11,971 nucleotides of DNA from Caribbeanibacter sp964518305 (lineage in GTDB: Bacteria; Gemmatimonadota; Gemmatimonadetes; Palauibacterales; Palauibacteraceae). Under the pieces are notes generated by a model. It was not told the origin of the DNA. It searched no databases and was given only the letters and a program-made list of their open reading frames with translations. Within the stretch, counting starts at the first letter, position 1. Every line of letters begins with the position of its first letter. Both the position numbers and the translations under genes were made by a program. This document shows positions 5,820 through 11,971 of the stretch, in pieces. Where the stretch lies: the NCBI GenBank assembly GCA_964518305.1, contig CAZFDK010000074.1:1-11971 (forward strand), read 5' to 3'.

Positions 5820-8567
5820 ATGTTCCGCTTTATCACGGTCTCAGCTCTCGGCGCCGCGATCCTGGCCCTGCCCGTCGGCGCCTGCGGCGACGGATCCACC
5901 GGGCCGGGGTCGACGCGGCCCTCTCGCATCGTCGCAGTGTCGCCGCAGACCGCAACGGTGGACGCCGGCAGCCCGTCCGGCTCCCCGCTGCAGGTCCGGG
6001 TCGTGACCGAGGACGGTGAGCCCAGGGAAAACGTGGACGTACGCTTCCTGCTGACGAGCGGACCCGGCCGGGCCGCTCCGCCGACCGCTTCAACGGGGGC
6101 GGACGGGACGGCCGAGTCGGCCTACCTCCCGGGCGGGAGACCGGGCGAGGCCACCCTCCGGGCCGACATACCCGACGCTCCCTGGGTCTCCCCGGTGAGC
6201 TTCCGCCGCACCGCCCGGCCGACCCGCCGGCTCCGTCTGTCGGCCGACGGCGGCGGAGACCAGGAGGCCGAAGCCGGGAGCCAGCTCCCGCGCCCCCTCG
6301 CCGTCACGGCGGCCGCGCAGGAGGGCCAGCCCGCGACCGGCGCGCGGATTGCCTTCGAGATCGTCTCCTCGCCGGGCTCCGCCGTCCTCTCCTCGGACAC
6401 GGTCCTCACCGACGAATCGGCGTCCGCCGGGGTCCTGCTTACCCTGGCGGACGACCCCGGCGAGCACCGGATCCGGGCCGTGGCCGCCGCGCCCGCCGCC
6501 GGCGACACCGTACGCTTTCGCGTTCGGGGGGTGGAGGCGCTCTCCTCCGGCATGCGGCTGGACTCGGTACGCCCGCGGCCCGTACGCGCCGGGCGGGAAG
6601 CCACCCTCCACGGCCGGGGGCTCGGCGCCGCCGAAGCGCTGTGGCTCGACGGCTCCCCCGTGTCCGTGACCTCGGCGGAGTCGGGCCGGGTCCGGGTGAG
6701 CCTGCCCGAGGAGGACGGCTGCCGTCCCCGACGCACCGCCACGCTCCGGCTCCGGGACGGGAGCGGCGGGTGGAGCGACGGGCTCGAGGCCGAGGTGGCC
6801 CCGGCCGAGCCCGCCCTCGACCTCGCCGTGGGCGAGGCCCGGACCCTGGCGGCTCCCGGCCCCGGCGAGTGCCTGCGGCTGCCCGCCTCCTCGGGTCGGG
6901 CCTACCGCCTGGCGCTGGTGAGCGCCGCCCGCTCCGCCGGGTCCCGCACGCCCCTGGCGTTCCGCGTCCGGAGCGGCGTCGGCGGCCTTGACGGAGACGG
7001 CTCCGTCGGCTCCGTGGCTGCCTCCCGCTCGCTGGCGTCCCTTCGGGAATCCGGGGCGCTGTCCGGCAGCGCCTCCCGGGCCGACCGGTCGGCGCTGGAG
7101 CTCAGCCTCCGCCGCGGAGCCCGGAGGGAGCTCCGGGCCCGTGGAGCCCGTCCCGTGCGGCAGGCCGATCGCGGGCTCGACGACGACAGCGGCCTCCGGG
7201 CGTCCGCCAGTCTCCGATCGCCCTCCACCGCCGGCGACACCCTCCGCCTGGACTTCGCCGTCTCCGAGGACATGTCGCTCTCCTGCACCGACACCACGGA
7301 CGCGGTGACCGGCGTGGTCCGCGCCACCGGCCCGGACGTGGCGGTGGTCCAGGACACCGCGGCCCCCGGCGGATTCACCGGGGAGGACTTCGGTCTGATT
7401 CGCGACGAGTTCCAGGAGCTCGTCCTCCCCACCGACACCTCCTACTTCGGGCCGGCGGCGGACATCGACGGCAACGGCCGGGTCATCGTCCTCCTCACCC
7501 CCCGGGTCAACGACCTGACCCCGCGCGGCTCCGACTCCCGGGTCGGGGGATTCTTCCTCCCGCTGGACCTGGCCGACTCCGGCCCCGGTGGGGACGGCAT
7601 CGCCCCCGAGGGCGGCGCCACCTGCCCGGCCAGCAACGAGGGCGAGCTTCTGTACCTGGCCGCCGCCGATCCAGAGGGGAGCTTCGGCCCCCCTCTGGAC
7701 AGGACCGGTGCCCTCCGGAACGCCCGCTCCATCGGCTCGCATGAGCTGGAGCACCTGCTCAGCGCGGAGCAGCGCGTGGTGCTGGGCGACGGCGGCTTCG
7801 GCGACCTGCAGCAGGTGTGGCTCGCCGAGGGGATGGCGCACCTGGCCGAGGAGGCCGTGGGACACGCGGCCCTGAACATGGAGACCGGCTCGAACCTGGA
7901 CTTCGATTCCTTCCAGGACAGCCGTGAACGCCTTGAGGCGTTCAACGTCTTCCACCTGCAGAACTTCGGCCGCCTGCAGCTCTTCCTTCGCTCCCCCACC
8001 CTGACCCCGGCTTTGGCGGCCGTCGACCCGGGCGGCAACCCCGGCCTTCGCATGCGCGGGTACGCGTGGCTGTTCAGCCGGTGGCTGGGCGATCACTTCT
8101 CGGGCGGGGACGAGGCCGCTCTCTTCCGCCGCCTCTCCGGGGGCGGGACCGCTCACCTGCAGGGGATCGAGAACGTCGAGCGCGTCACCGGGACGGCGTG
8201 GCAGGAGCTGCTCCTGGAGTTCGTTCGCGTCCCCCTCCTGGACGACCGGGAGGCCTCCACCGGAGCCCGGCTCTCCCCGTCGCCGCGGAGCCAGCTCGCG
8301 ACCTGGAACCTGCCCGGCGTATACGAAGGGCTGCAGGACAACCCGTCGGCGGGTCGGCTCTTCCCGGTGGGATACCCGCTGGCGCCCGTCCGACTGGGCG
8401 AGGCGCTGGATCTCCTCACCCTGGATCTCCCGGCCGCCGCGCCGGCGTACTTCGCGGTCGGCGGCTCCGCCCCCTCGCCGGCCCTGGCCCTCCGTCTGTC
8501 GACCGTCGCGGGCGCCGCGCCGCCGTCGTCCGCCCGCCTGCACTTCACGGTGATCCGAACACGATGA
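5820..8567 (+). CDS. Lipoprotein with Ig/IPT-like segments and an M30-like HExxH metallopeptidase domain
   Basis: A predicted envelope-anchored protease of about 915 residues. The N-terminus MFRFITVSALGAAILALPVGAC has a lipobox with Cys22, followed by a flexible GDGSTGPGS linker. Then come two Ig-like (Big_1/invasin-style) segments at about 34-120 and 125-235, an IPT/TIG-like one at about 248-328, and a further beta-rich segment at about 331-390. A Ser/Arg-rich low-complexity linker runs at about 395-470. The C-terminal domain begins near 490 and includes ADIDGNGRVIVLLTP (about 547-561). It carries H641-E-L-E-H645 and a likely third zinc ligand, E670, in WLAEGMAHLAEE, an arrangement resembling M30 (hyicolysin) peptidases. 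The start is uncertain: in-frame ATG at 5757 and TTG at 5721 are possible, but 5820 gives a normal lipoprotein signal. GAGGA lies rather far upstream (5799-5803). Substrate unknown. Confidence 0.85.
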   Translation: MFRFITVSALGAAILALPVGACGDGSTGPGSTRPSRIVAVSPQTATVDAGSPSGSPLQVRVVTEDGEPRENVDVRFLLTSGPGRAAPPTASTGADGTAESAYLPGGRPGEATLRADIPDAPWVSPVSFRRTARPTRRLRLSADGGGDQEAEAGSQLPRPLAVTAAAQEGQPATGARIAFEIVSSPGSAVLSSDTVLTDESASAGVLLTLADDPGEHRIRAVAAAPAAGDTVRFRVRGVEALSSGMRLDSVRPRPVRAGREATLHGRGLGAAEALWLDGSPVSVTSAESGRVRVSLPEEDGCRPRRTATLRLRDGSGGWSDGLEAEVAPAEPALDLAVGEARTLAAPGPGECLRLPASSGRAYRLALVSAARSAGSRTPLAFRVRSGVGGLDGDGSVGSVAASRSLASLRESGALSGSASRADRSALELSLRRGARRELRARGARPVRQADRGLDDDSGLRASASLRSPSTAGDTLRLDFAVSEDMSLSCTDTTDAVTGVVRATGPDVAVVQDTAAPGGFTGEDFGLIRDEFQELVLPTDTSYFGPAADIDGNGRVIVLLTPRVNDLTPRGSDSRVGGFFLPLDLADSGPGGDGIAPEGGATCPASNEGELLYLAAADPEGSFGPPLDRTGALRNARSIGSHELEHLLSAEQRVVLGDGGFGDLQQVWLAEGMAHLAEEAVGHAALNMETGSNLDFDSFQDSRERLEAFNVFHLQNFGRLQLFLRSPTLTPALAAVDPGGNPGLRMRGYAWLFSRWLGDHFSGGDEAALFRRLSGGGTAHLQGIENVERVTGTAWQELLLEFVRVPLLDDREASTGARLSPSPRSQLATWNLPGVYEGLQDNPSAGRLFPVGYPLAPVRLGEALDLLTLDLPAAAPAYFAVGGSAPSPALALRLSTVAGAAPPSSARLHFTVIRTR

Positions 8568-8583
8568 CTGCGCCCCTGCTCAC

Positions 8584-9270
8584 ATGACGCCGCGGTCCCA
8601 CTGCACCGCCGCGCTACTGGTGGCGGCCGTCGCCCTGCTCCTGGTTCCCGCGAGAGCCGGGGCGCAGGCGCCGCCCGACTCCGGCGCGCTCCGGGGGGAC
8701 TCCCTGCCCCCGGCCGGACCGCGGCTGGAGGCATCGGCCTTCGCCGGGGTCCTGGCGCCCGTGGCGCGCCTTACCGTAGACCCCGAGACCTTCGAGACGG
8801 AGGTCTCGTCCTCGGCGATGTTCGGGGCCGAAGGGACGTGGTGGCACTGGCGGCGCTTCGGGATCGCCCTCCAGGGGGTCTGGGCTCCGGCCCAGCTCAG
8901 CCTGGTCCCCACGGACTTCACCGGCGCCCTGCCGGAGGACCTGGGCGACGCCGACTACCTCGCGGTCTCCGCCGAGGCGCGGTACCGGCTCGCCCTTCCA
9001 CAGGAGGTGAGCATGGTGCGGCCCTACGTGGCCCTGGGCGGCGGGATCCGTCGCCTGGACGTCCAGGCCATCGCCTCGCCCGAAGTCACGGACGCCACCG
9101 ACCCCATGGCCACGGCCGCCGCCGGGGCCCACGTTCGGCTGGCCGGGCGCTTCGAGCTCCGCCTCGAGTTCCGGGACCGGGTCACGATCTACGGGAGTCC
9201 GACCGGCGCAGAGGACCGCGTCCAGAACGACCTGGGCGTCTCCGTGGGACTCGCGCTTCGGCGGTTCTGA
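8584..9270 (+). CDS. Small outer-membrane beta-barrel protein, function unknown
   Basis: A 228-residue exported protein. The signal peptide has a short basic start (MTPR), a hydrophobic core of Ala, Val and Leu at about 9-22 and a cleavage site after ARAGA, leaving QAPPDSG. The mature part starts with a Pro/Gly-rich stretch and then alternates polar and apolar residues in strands such as FGIALQGVWAPAQLSLV, LAVSAEARYRLAL, VRPYVALGGGIRRLDV, FELRLEFRDRVTIYG and the final VSVGLALRRF. The C-terminal Phe is the standard signal for barrel assembly. It is placed 16 bases after the lipoprotein-peptidase gene and is almost certainly co-transcribed, although no good Shine-Dalgarno precedes this ATG. The size fits an eight-stranded OmpA/OmpX-like barrel. 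It may be paralogous to the divergent barrel protein (4933-5658), but I can see no clear residue identity. Confidence 0.82.
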   Translation: MTPRSHCTAALLVAAVALLLVPARAGAQAPPDSGALRGDSLPPAGPRLEASAFAGVLAPVARLTVDPETFETEVSSSAMFGAEGTWWHWRRFGIALQGVWAPAQLSLVPTDFTGALPEDLGDADYLAVSAEARYRLALPQEVSMVRPYVALGGGIRRLDVQAIASPEVTDATDPMATAAAGAHVRLAGRFELRLEFRDRVTIYGSPTGAEDRVQNDLGVSVGLALRRF

Positions 9271-9283
9271 GGATCGCTTCGAC

Positions 9284-9333
9284 CCGGGGCGTTCGCACCG
9301 GACCCGACATCGGCAGCCGGGTTCGGGCCCCGG
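9284..9333. repeat. Inverted repeat between the barrel gene and the PLP-enzyme gene
   Basis: CCGGGGC (9284-9290) and GCCCCGG (9327-9333) form a 7-bp stem with a 36-base loop in the 112-base gap 9271-9382. No U-tract follows, so it is at best a weak or Rho-assisted terminator. No promoter is recognised in the gap. Confidence 0.4.
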
Positions 9334-9382
9334 ATCGAAGGTCGACCGAACATCGACGGACAACGACGGCACGGGAGAGACC

Positions 9383-10744
9383 ATGACGGACGGAGGAGCC
9401 GGAGAGGTGGGAGAGGACGGAGAGGACGGATGTAGCGAGGGAGCCAACGAGTACCGGACCCGCATCGGCGACCGGGACCTCTCCCCCGAGAGCCTGATGA
9501 TGGGCTACGGGTACCGGCCCGAATGGTCGGAGGGGGCGCTCAAGTCGCCCATCTTCCAGACCTCCACCTTCGTCTTCGACTCCGCGCAGGACGGGAAGGA
9601 CTTCTTCGAGGTCGCCTACGGCCTTCGAGAGAAGGAGCCCGCCGAGACACCGGGCCTGATCTACAGCCGGCTCAACAACCCGGATCTGGAGATCCTCGAG
9701 GACCGGCTCACGATCTGGGACGAGGCCGAGGCCGCCGGCGTCTTCGAGAGCGGCATGGCCGCCATCTCCACCACCCTGCTGGCCCACCTCCGGCCCGGCG
9801 ACGTGCTCCTGCACTCCGAGCCCCTCTATGGGGGGACCGACCACCTGCTGCGGCACGTACTCACGGAGTTCGGGATCCAGCCCGTCTCCTTCCCGGTGGG
9901 CAGCGAACGGGCCGGGATCGAGGAGACGCTGGACCGGATCGACGGGGGGCGCGACCGTCTGGCCATGATCTACGTGGAGACACCGGCCAACCCCACGAAC
10001 ACGCTGGTCGATCTGGAGGCGTGCCGGGCCGTGGCCGACGCCGCGGCCGACTCCCGCGGCGACGGGCGGGACGACAGTGACGGAGACCGGCCCATCGTGG
10101 CCGTGGACAACACCTTCCTCGGACCGCTGTGGCAGCACCCGCTGGATCACGGAGCCGATCTGGTGCTGTACTCGCTCACGAAGTACGTCGGCGGCCACAG
10201 CGACCTCATCGCCGGCGCCTGCCTGGGTCCGCAGGAACTGCTGGAGCCGGTGTTGGGACTGCGGACCTTCATGGGAACCATGGCCGGCCCCTGGACCGGA
10301 TGGCTGGTGATGCGGAGCCTGGAGACCCTCAAGCTCCGAATGGAGAGGCAGACCGAGAACGCCGTCCGAGTGGCGGACTTCCTGGGCGATCATCCCGCTG
10401 TGCGAGAGGTCCACTACCTGGGGCACCTGGAGGAGGGGACCGCACAGAAGGAGATCTACCGGCGGCAGTGCGAGGCGCCGGGGGCCATGGTGAGCTTCGA
10501 AGTGGACGGGGGCGAGGAGGAGGCCTTCCGCGTCCTGAACGCCCTCGAGCTGGTCAAGCTGGCCGTGAGCCTCGGGAGCACCGAGTCCCTGGCCGAGCAC
10601 CCCGCGACCATGACACACGCCGATGTCCCGCCGAAGGAGAAGGAGAGAATGGGTATCTCCGACGCCATGGTCCGCGTCTCCATCGGCATCGAGAACCCGG
10701 AGGACCTCATCGCCGACCTGGGGCAGGCGCTGGAGAAAATCTGA
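9383..10744 (+). CDS. PLP-dependent Cys/Met-metabolism enzyme (cystathionine gamma-synthase/methionine gamma-lyase superfamily)
   Basis: A cytoplasmic fold-type I PLP enzyme of 453 residues acting on sulfur amino acids or O-activated homoserine by gamma-replacement or elimination. The Schiff-base lysine is K267 in YSLTKYVGGHSD. D242 in AVDNTF would hold the pyridine nitrogen, YSRLNNP (Y94, R96) would contact the cofactor phosphate of the neighbouring subunit, and R431 in VRVSIGIE would bind the substrate carboxylate. SLGSTESLAEHPATMTH is the usual late family motif. At Y149-G-G151 the residue equivalent to the catalytic Cys116 of methionine gamma-lyase is Gly, which argues against a typical methionine gamma-lyase. 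The protein is longer than the usual 380-400 residues because of a very acidic N-terminal extension (about 1-25) and an Asp/Arg/Gly-rich insert at about 224-236. The start has GGGAG five bases upstream. Exact reaction not decidable. Confidence 0.92.
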   Translation: MTDGGAGEVGEDGEDGCSEGANEYRTRIGDRDLSPESLMMGYGYRPEWSEGALKSPIFQTSTFVFDSAQDGKDFFEVAYGLREKEPAETPGLIYSRLNNPDLEILEDRLTIWDEAEAAGVFESGMAAISTTLLAHLRPGDVLLHSEPLYGGTDHLLRHVLTEFGIQPVSFPVGSERAGIEETLDRIDGGRDRLAMIYVETPANPTNTLVDLEACRAVADAAADSRGDGRDDSDGDRPIVAVDNTFLGPLWQHPLDHGADLVLYSLTKYVGGHSDLIAGACLGPQELLEPVLGLRTFMGTMAGPWTGWLVMRSLETLKLRMERQTENAVRVADFLGDHPAVREVHYLGHLEEGTAQKEIYRRQCEAPGAMVSFEVDGGEEEAFRVLNALELVKLAVSLGSTESLAEHPATMTHADVPPKEKERMGISDAMVRVSIGIENPEDLIADLGQALEKI

Positions 10745-10829
10745 GCCGCCGCCAGGAAACGGCGCGGGCCGACCGGAGCGCAGCTCGACGTTCGCCACAC
10801 TTGGCTCCGCTCCCCCGTCGCGACCCGCC

Positions 10830-10858
10830 TTGAATGATTACAGGTCGATAATTAGAAT
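10830..10858 (+). promoter_or_regulatory. Sigma-70-type promoter of perR
   Basis: The -35 is TTGAAT (10830-10835, four of six consensus bases). A 17-base spacer separates it from the -10 TAGAAT (10853-10858, five of six bases). The expected transcription start is near 10865, giving a leader of about 34 bases to the ATG at 10899. It is the best sigma-70 promoter in the window. Confidence 0.75.
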
Positions 10859-10866
10859 AATTCTAC
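10852..10866 (+). promoter_or_regulatory. PerR box (operator) overlapping the perR -10 element
   Basis: TTAGAAT-A-ATTCTAC is a 7-1-7 inverted repeat, perfect over the inner 13 bases (TAGAAT-A-ATTCTA). It matches the PerR-type operator pattern TTAGAATNATTCTAA at every defined base but the last. It covers the -10 hexamer completely, so a bound repressor would exclude RNA polymerase. Because the downstream gene encodes a PerR-type protein, negative autoregulation relieved by peroxide is the likely mode. Confidence 0.82.
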
Positions 10867-10898
10867 GAAGCTTAGGAAGTTCAATCGGGGTCCCGTCC

Positions 10899-11396
10899 AT
10901 GGGCGACAACACGGAGACAGAGCCGTACGGGACGACCGGCGAGACCCCGACCGCCGGAGACGCCGAGGAGGCGGAGGACCGGTGTGTCCGCGTGCTTCGG
11001 GAACAGGGCCTGCGCCCCACCCGCCCGCGGATCGGGGTCTACAGGGTGCTGGCGGAGGCCGACGATCATCCGACCGCGGCCGAGGTCGAGCAGCGGGTGC
11101 GCGATCAGCTTCCGGAGGTCTCGACGGCCACCGTCTATAACTGCCTGGACGCCCTGCAGTCGGCGGGCCTCGTCGGGGTGATGAACGAGGTGCACCGGGC
11201 GGCGCGCTACGACGCCGTCACCGGCCAGCACCACCACCTGGTCTGCCGTTCGTGCGGACAGGTGACCGACCTCCACGATTCGGACCTGGACCGGCTGGCC
11301 CCCACGGACGACCGGGGCTTCGAGATCAACGACCACTCGGTCCACTTCTACGGTCTCTGCCCCGACTGCACCTCGGAGGACACGTCGGAGGAGTAG
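10899..11396 (+). CDS. perR: PerR-type peroxide-sensing repressor (Fur family)
   Basis: A 165-residue DNA-binding metalloregulator that should repress peroxide-defence genes until a regulatory Fe-bound histidine is oxidised. A winged helix spans about 30-103, with recognition helix STATVYNCLDALQSAGLV. All five regulatory metal ligands of B. subtilis PerR have equivalents in register: H57, D105, H111, H113 and D124. The Asp at 124, where Fur has Glu, is the classical mark of PerR. The structural Zn site is C116-x-x-C119 and C154-x-x-C157. The first 25 residues are an acidic extension absent from most homologues. The ATG at 10899 is chosen because it follows the promoter and leaves a complete family fold; only a weak GGGG lies upstream. 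katG follows 113 bases downstream, the usual PerR target. Distinction from plain Fur is strong but unproven. Confidence 0.93.
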   Translation: MGDNTETEPYGTTGETPTAGDAEEAEDRCVRVLREQGLRPTRPRIGVYRVLAEADDHPTAAEVEQRVRDQLPEVSTATVYNCLDALQSAGLVGVMNEVHRAARYDAVTGQHHHLVCRSCGQVTDLHDSDLDRLAPTDDRGFEINDHSVHFYGLCPDCTSEDTSEE

Positions 11397-11509
11397 AGCG
11401 ACCGCACGCGGGACCACGGGAAACGGAGCGAGCGTCGGATCCGGATCCAGCATCGAGTTCGGACCCCTCGATCACATCTCAATCACATTCTGCTCCAGGA
11501 GTCACAGCC
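11397..11509. other. perR-katG intergenic spacer without visible PerR box
   Basis: These 113 bases contain GGATCCGGATCC (a 12-base palindrome near 11437) and a loosely repeated ATCACAT/ATCACATT stretch at about 11471-11489. I see no GAATNATT-type operator, no clear -35/-10 pair and no terminator. The katG Shine-Dalgarno AGGAG is at 11497-11501, eight bases before the ATG. Confidence 0.6.
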
Positions 11510-11971
11510 ATGTCGGAAGAGTACGTTTCGTCGGAGCGACCGGCTGACATCAGCGAGTGCCCGGTGACGGGCGGATCGGAGAACCAGGGTGTCGAGGACG
11601 CGACGATTCGGAACCAGGAGTGGTGGCCGAACAAGCTGCAGCTGTCGGTCCTCGAACAGCGCTCCCCCCACCTCGACCCCACGGACCAGGACTTCGACTA
11701 CGCCGAGGCGTTCAAGTCGCTCGACCTCGCGGAGGTCAAGGCCGACATCGAGGACGCGCTGACGACGTCACGGGAGTGGTGGCCGGCCGACTACGGTCAC
11801 TACGGTCCCCTGATCATCCGCATGGCCTGGCACGCCGCGGGCACGTACCGCGTCGTCGACGGCCGCGGCGGCGCCGGAGGCGGCACGCAGCGCTTCGCCC
11901 CCCTCAACAGCTGGCCCGACAACGCGAATCTCGACAAGGCGCGACGCGTGCTGTGGCCGGTCAAGCAGGAG
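11510..11971 (+). CDS. katG: Catalase-peroxidase KatG, 5' part (runs off the window end)
   Basis: A haem enzyme that dismutates hydrogen peroxide and also has peroxidase activity. The 154 visible residues match the KatG N-terminal half closely: ISECPVTGG, EWWPNKLQLSVLEQ, DFDYAEAFKSLDL, REWWPADYGHYGPLIIRMAWH, AGTYRVVDGRGGAGGGTQRF and NSWPDNANLDKARRVLWP. The distal haem-pocket triad is R104, W107 and H108, the same numbering as in Mycobacterium tuberculosis KatG. W107 would be part of the Met-Tyr-Trp crosslink needed for catalase activity, whose Tyr and Met lie beyond the window, as does the proximal histidine. No signal peptide is seen, so it is cytoplasmic. The ATG has AGGAG eight bases upstream. 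It is expected to be de-repressed through PerR, probably by read-through from the perR promoter. Confidence 0.97.
   Translation, partial: MSEEYVSSERPADISECPVTGGSENQGVEDATIRNQEWWPNKLQLSVLEQRSPHLDPTDQDFDYAEAFKSLDLAEVKADIEDALTTSREWWPADYGHYGPLIIRMAWHAAGTYRVVDGRGGAGGGTQRFAPLNSWPDNANLDKARRVLWPVKQE

Larger units (their letters stand above)
10745..10898. other. Intergenic region with an AT-rich regulatory island
   Basis: The first 85 bases are GC-rich and unremarkable, with only a weak CGCCG/CGGCG hairpin at the end of the PLP gene. From about 10830 to 10892 the composition switches abruptly to AT-rich and holds the perR promoter and operator. Confidence 0.7.

Noticed and set aside
6090..8543. 817-codon minus-strand open frame opposite the lipoprotein gene
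   Set aside because: Low-complexity Gly/Arg/Glu composition with no domain; the plus strand has a lipobox, Ig/IPT-like segments and a zinc motif.
10623..10898. Extended start of PerR at an upstream in-frame ATG (257 codons)
   Set aside because: It would overlap the PLP gene in another frame and run through the perR promoter and operator; the added residues are Arg/Ser-rich shadow sequence.
11397..11509. A PerR box directly upstream of katG
   Set aside because: I looked for GAATNATT and AT-rich 7-1-7 palindromes and found none; only a GGATCC-based palindrome and a loose ATCACAT repeat are present.

Overview
The window is a very GC-rich bacterial chromosome segment with strongly acidic proteins and one conspicuous AT-rich island at about 10830-10892. 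The acidic protein tails, the lipoprotein beginning Cys-Gly-Asp-Gly-Ser-Thr-Gly-Pro and the M16/M30-type peptidases suggest an environmental, perhaps salt-adapted, Gemmatimonadota-like bacterium. That assignment is inference from style, not from a database comparison.

Left part (1-5658), all on the minus strand. In transcription order it holds a TTG-started outer-membrane beta-barrel protein (5658-4933), the RNase P RNA gene rnpB (4799-4386), two translationally coupled M16 peptidase genes (4174-2804 and 2807-1449), a Nudix hydrolase of the ADP-ribose pyrophosphatase type (1429-875) and an ECF sigma factor cut by the window start (563-1). The M16 pair looks like one split enzyme: the first subunit carries the zinc site, the second has lost it but carries the Arg/Tyr substrate-binding motif. 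The 311-base gap before the sigma gene is rich in small perfect inverted repeats.

Middle part (5659-9270). A divergent intergenic region with a perfect TATAAT box leads into a plus-strand lipoprotein gene. Its product is about 915 residues, with Ig-like and IPT/TIG-like segments followed by an M30-like HExxH metallopeptidase domain. Sixteen bases downstream comes a second small outer-membrane barrel gene. With the divergent barrel gene, this makes a cell-envelope cluster.

Right part (9383-11971), plus strand. It holds a PLP-dependent Cys/Met-metabolism enzyme (cystathionine gamma-synthase/methionine gamma-lyase superfamily), then a PerR-type peroxide sensor with every regulatory metal ligand of the B. 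subtilis protein in the same relative spacing, then the start of katG (catalase-peroxidase). A near-perfect PerR box lies exactly over the -10 element of the perR promoter, and no such box is visible in front of katG. The simplest model is an autoregulated perR-katG peroxide-defence operon.

I found no insertion sequence, phage gene, CRISPR array, tRNA or convincing U-tract terminator. Apart from the unusual metallopeptidase/barrel cluster, the content is recognisable chromosomal housekeeping and stress-response material. I do not see strong evidence of a wholly new system.
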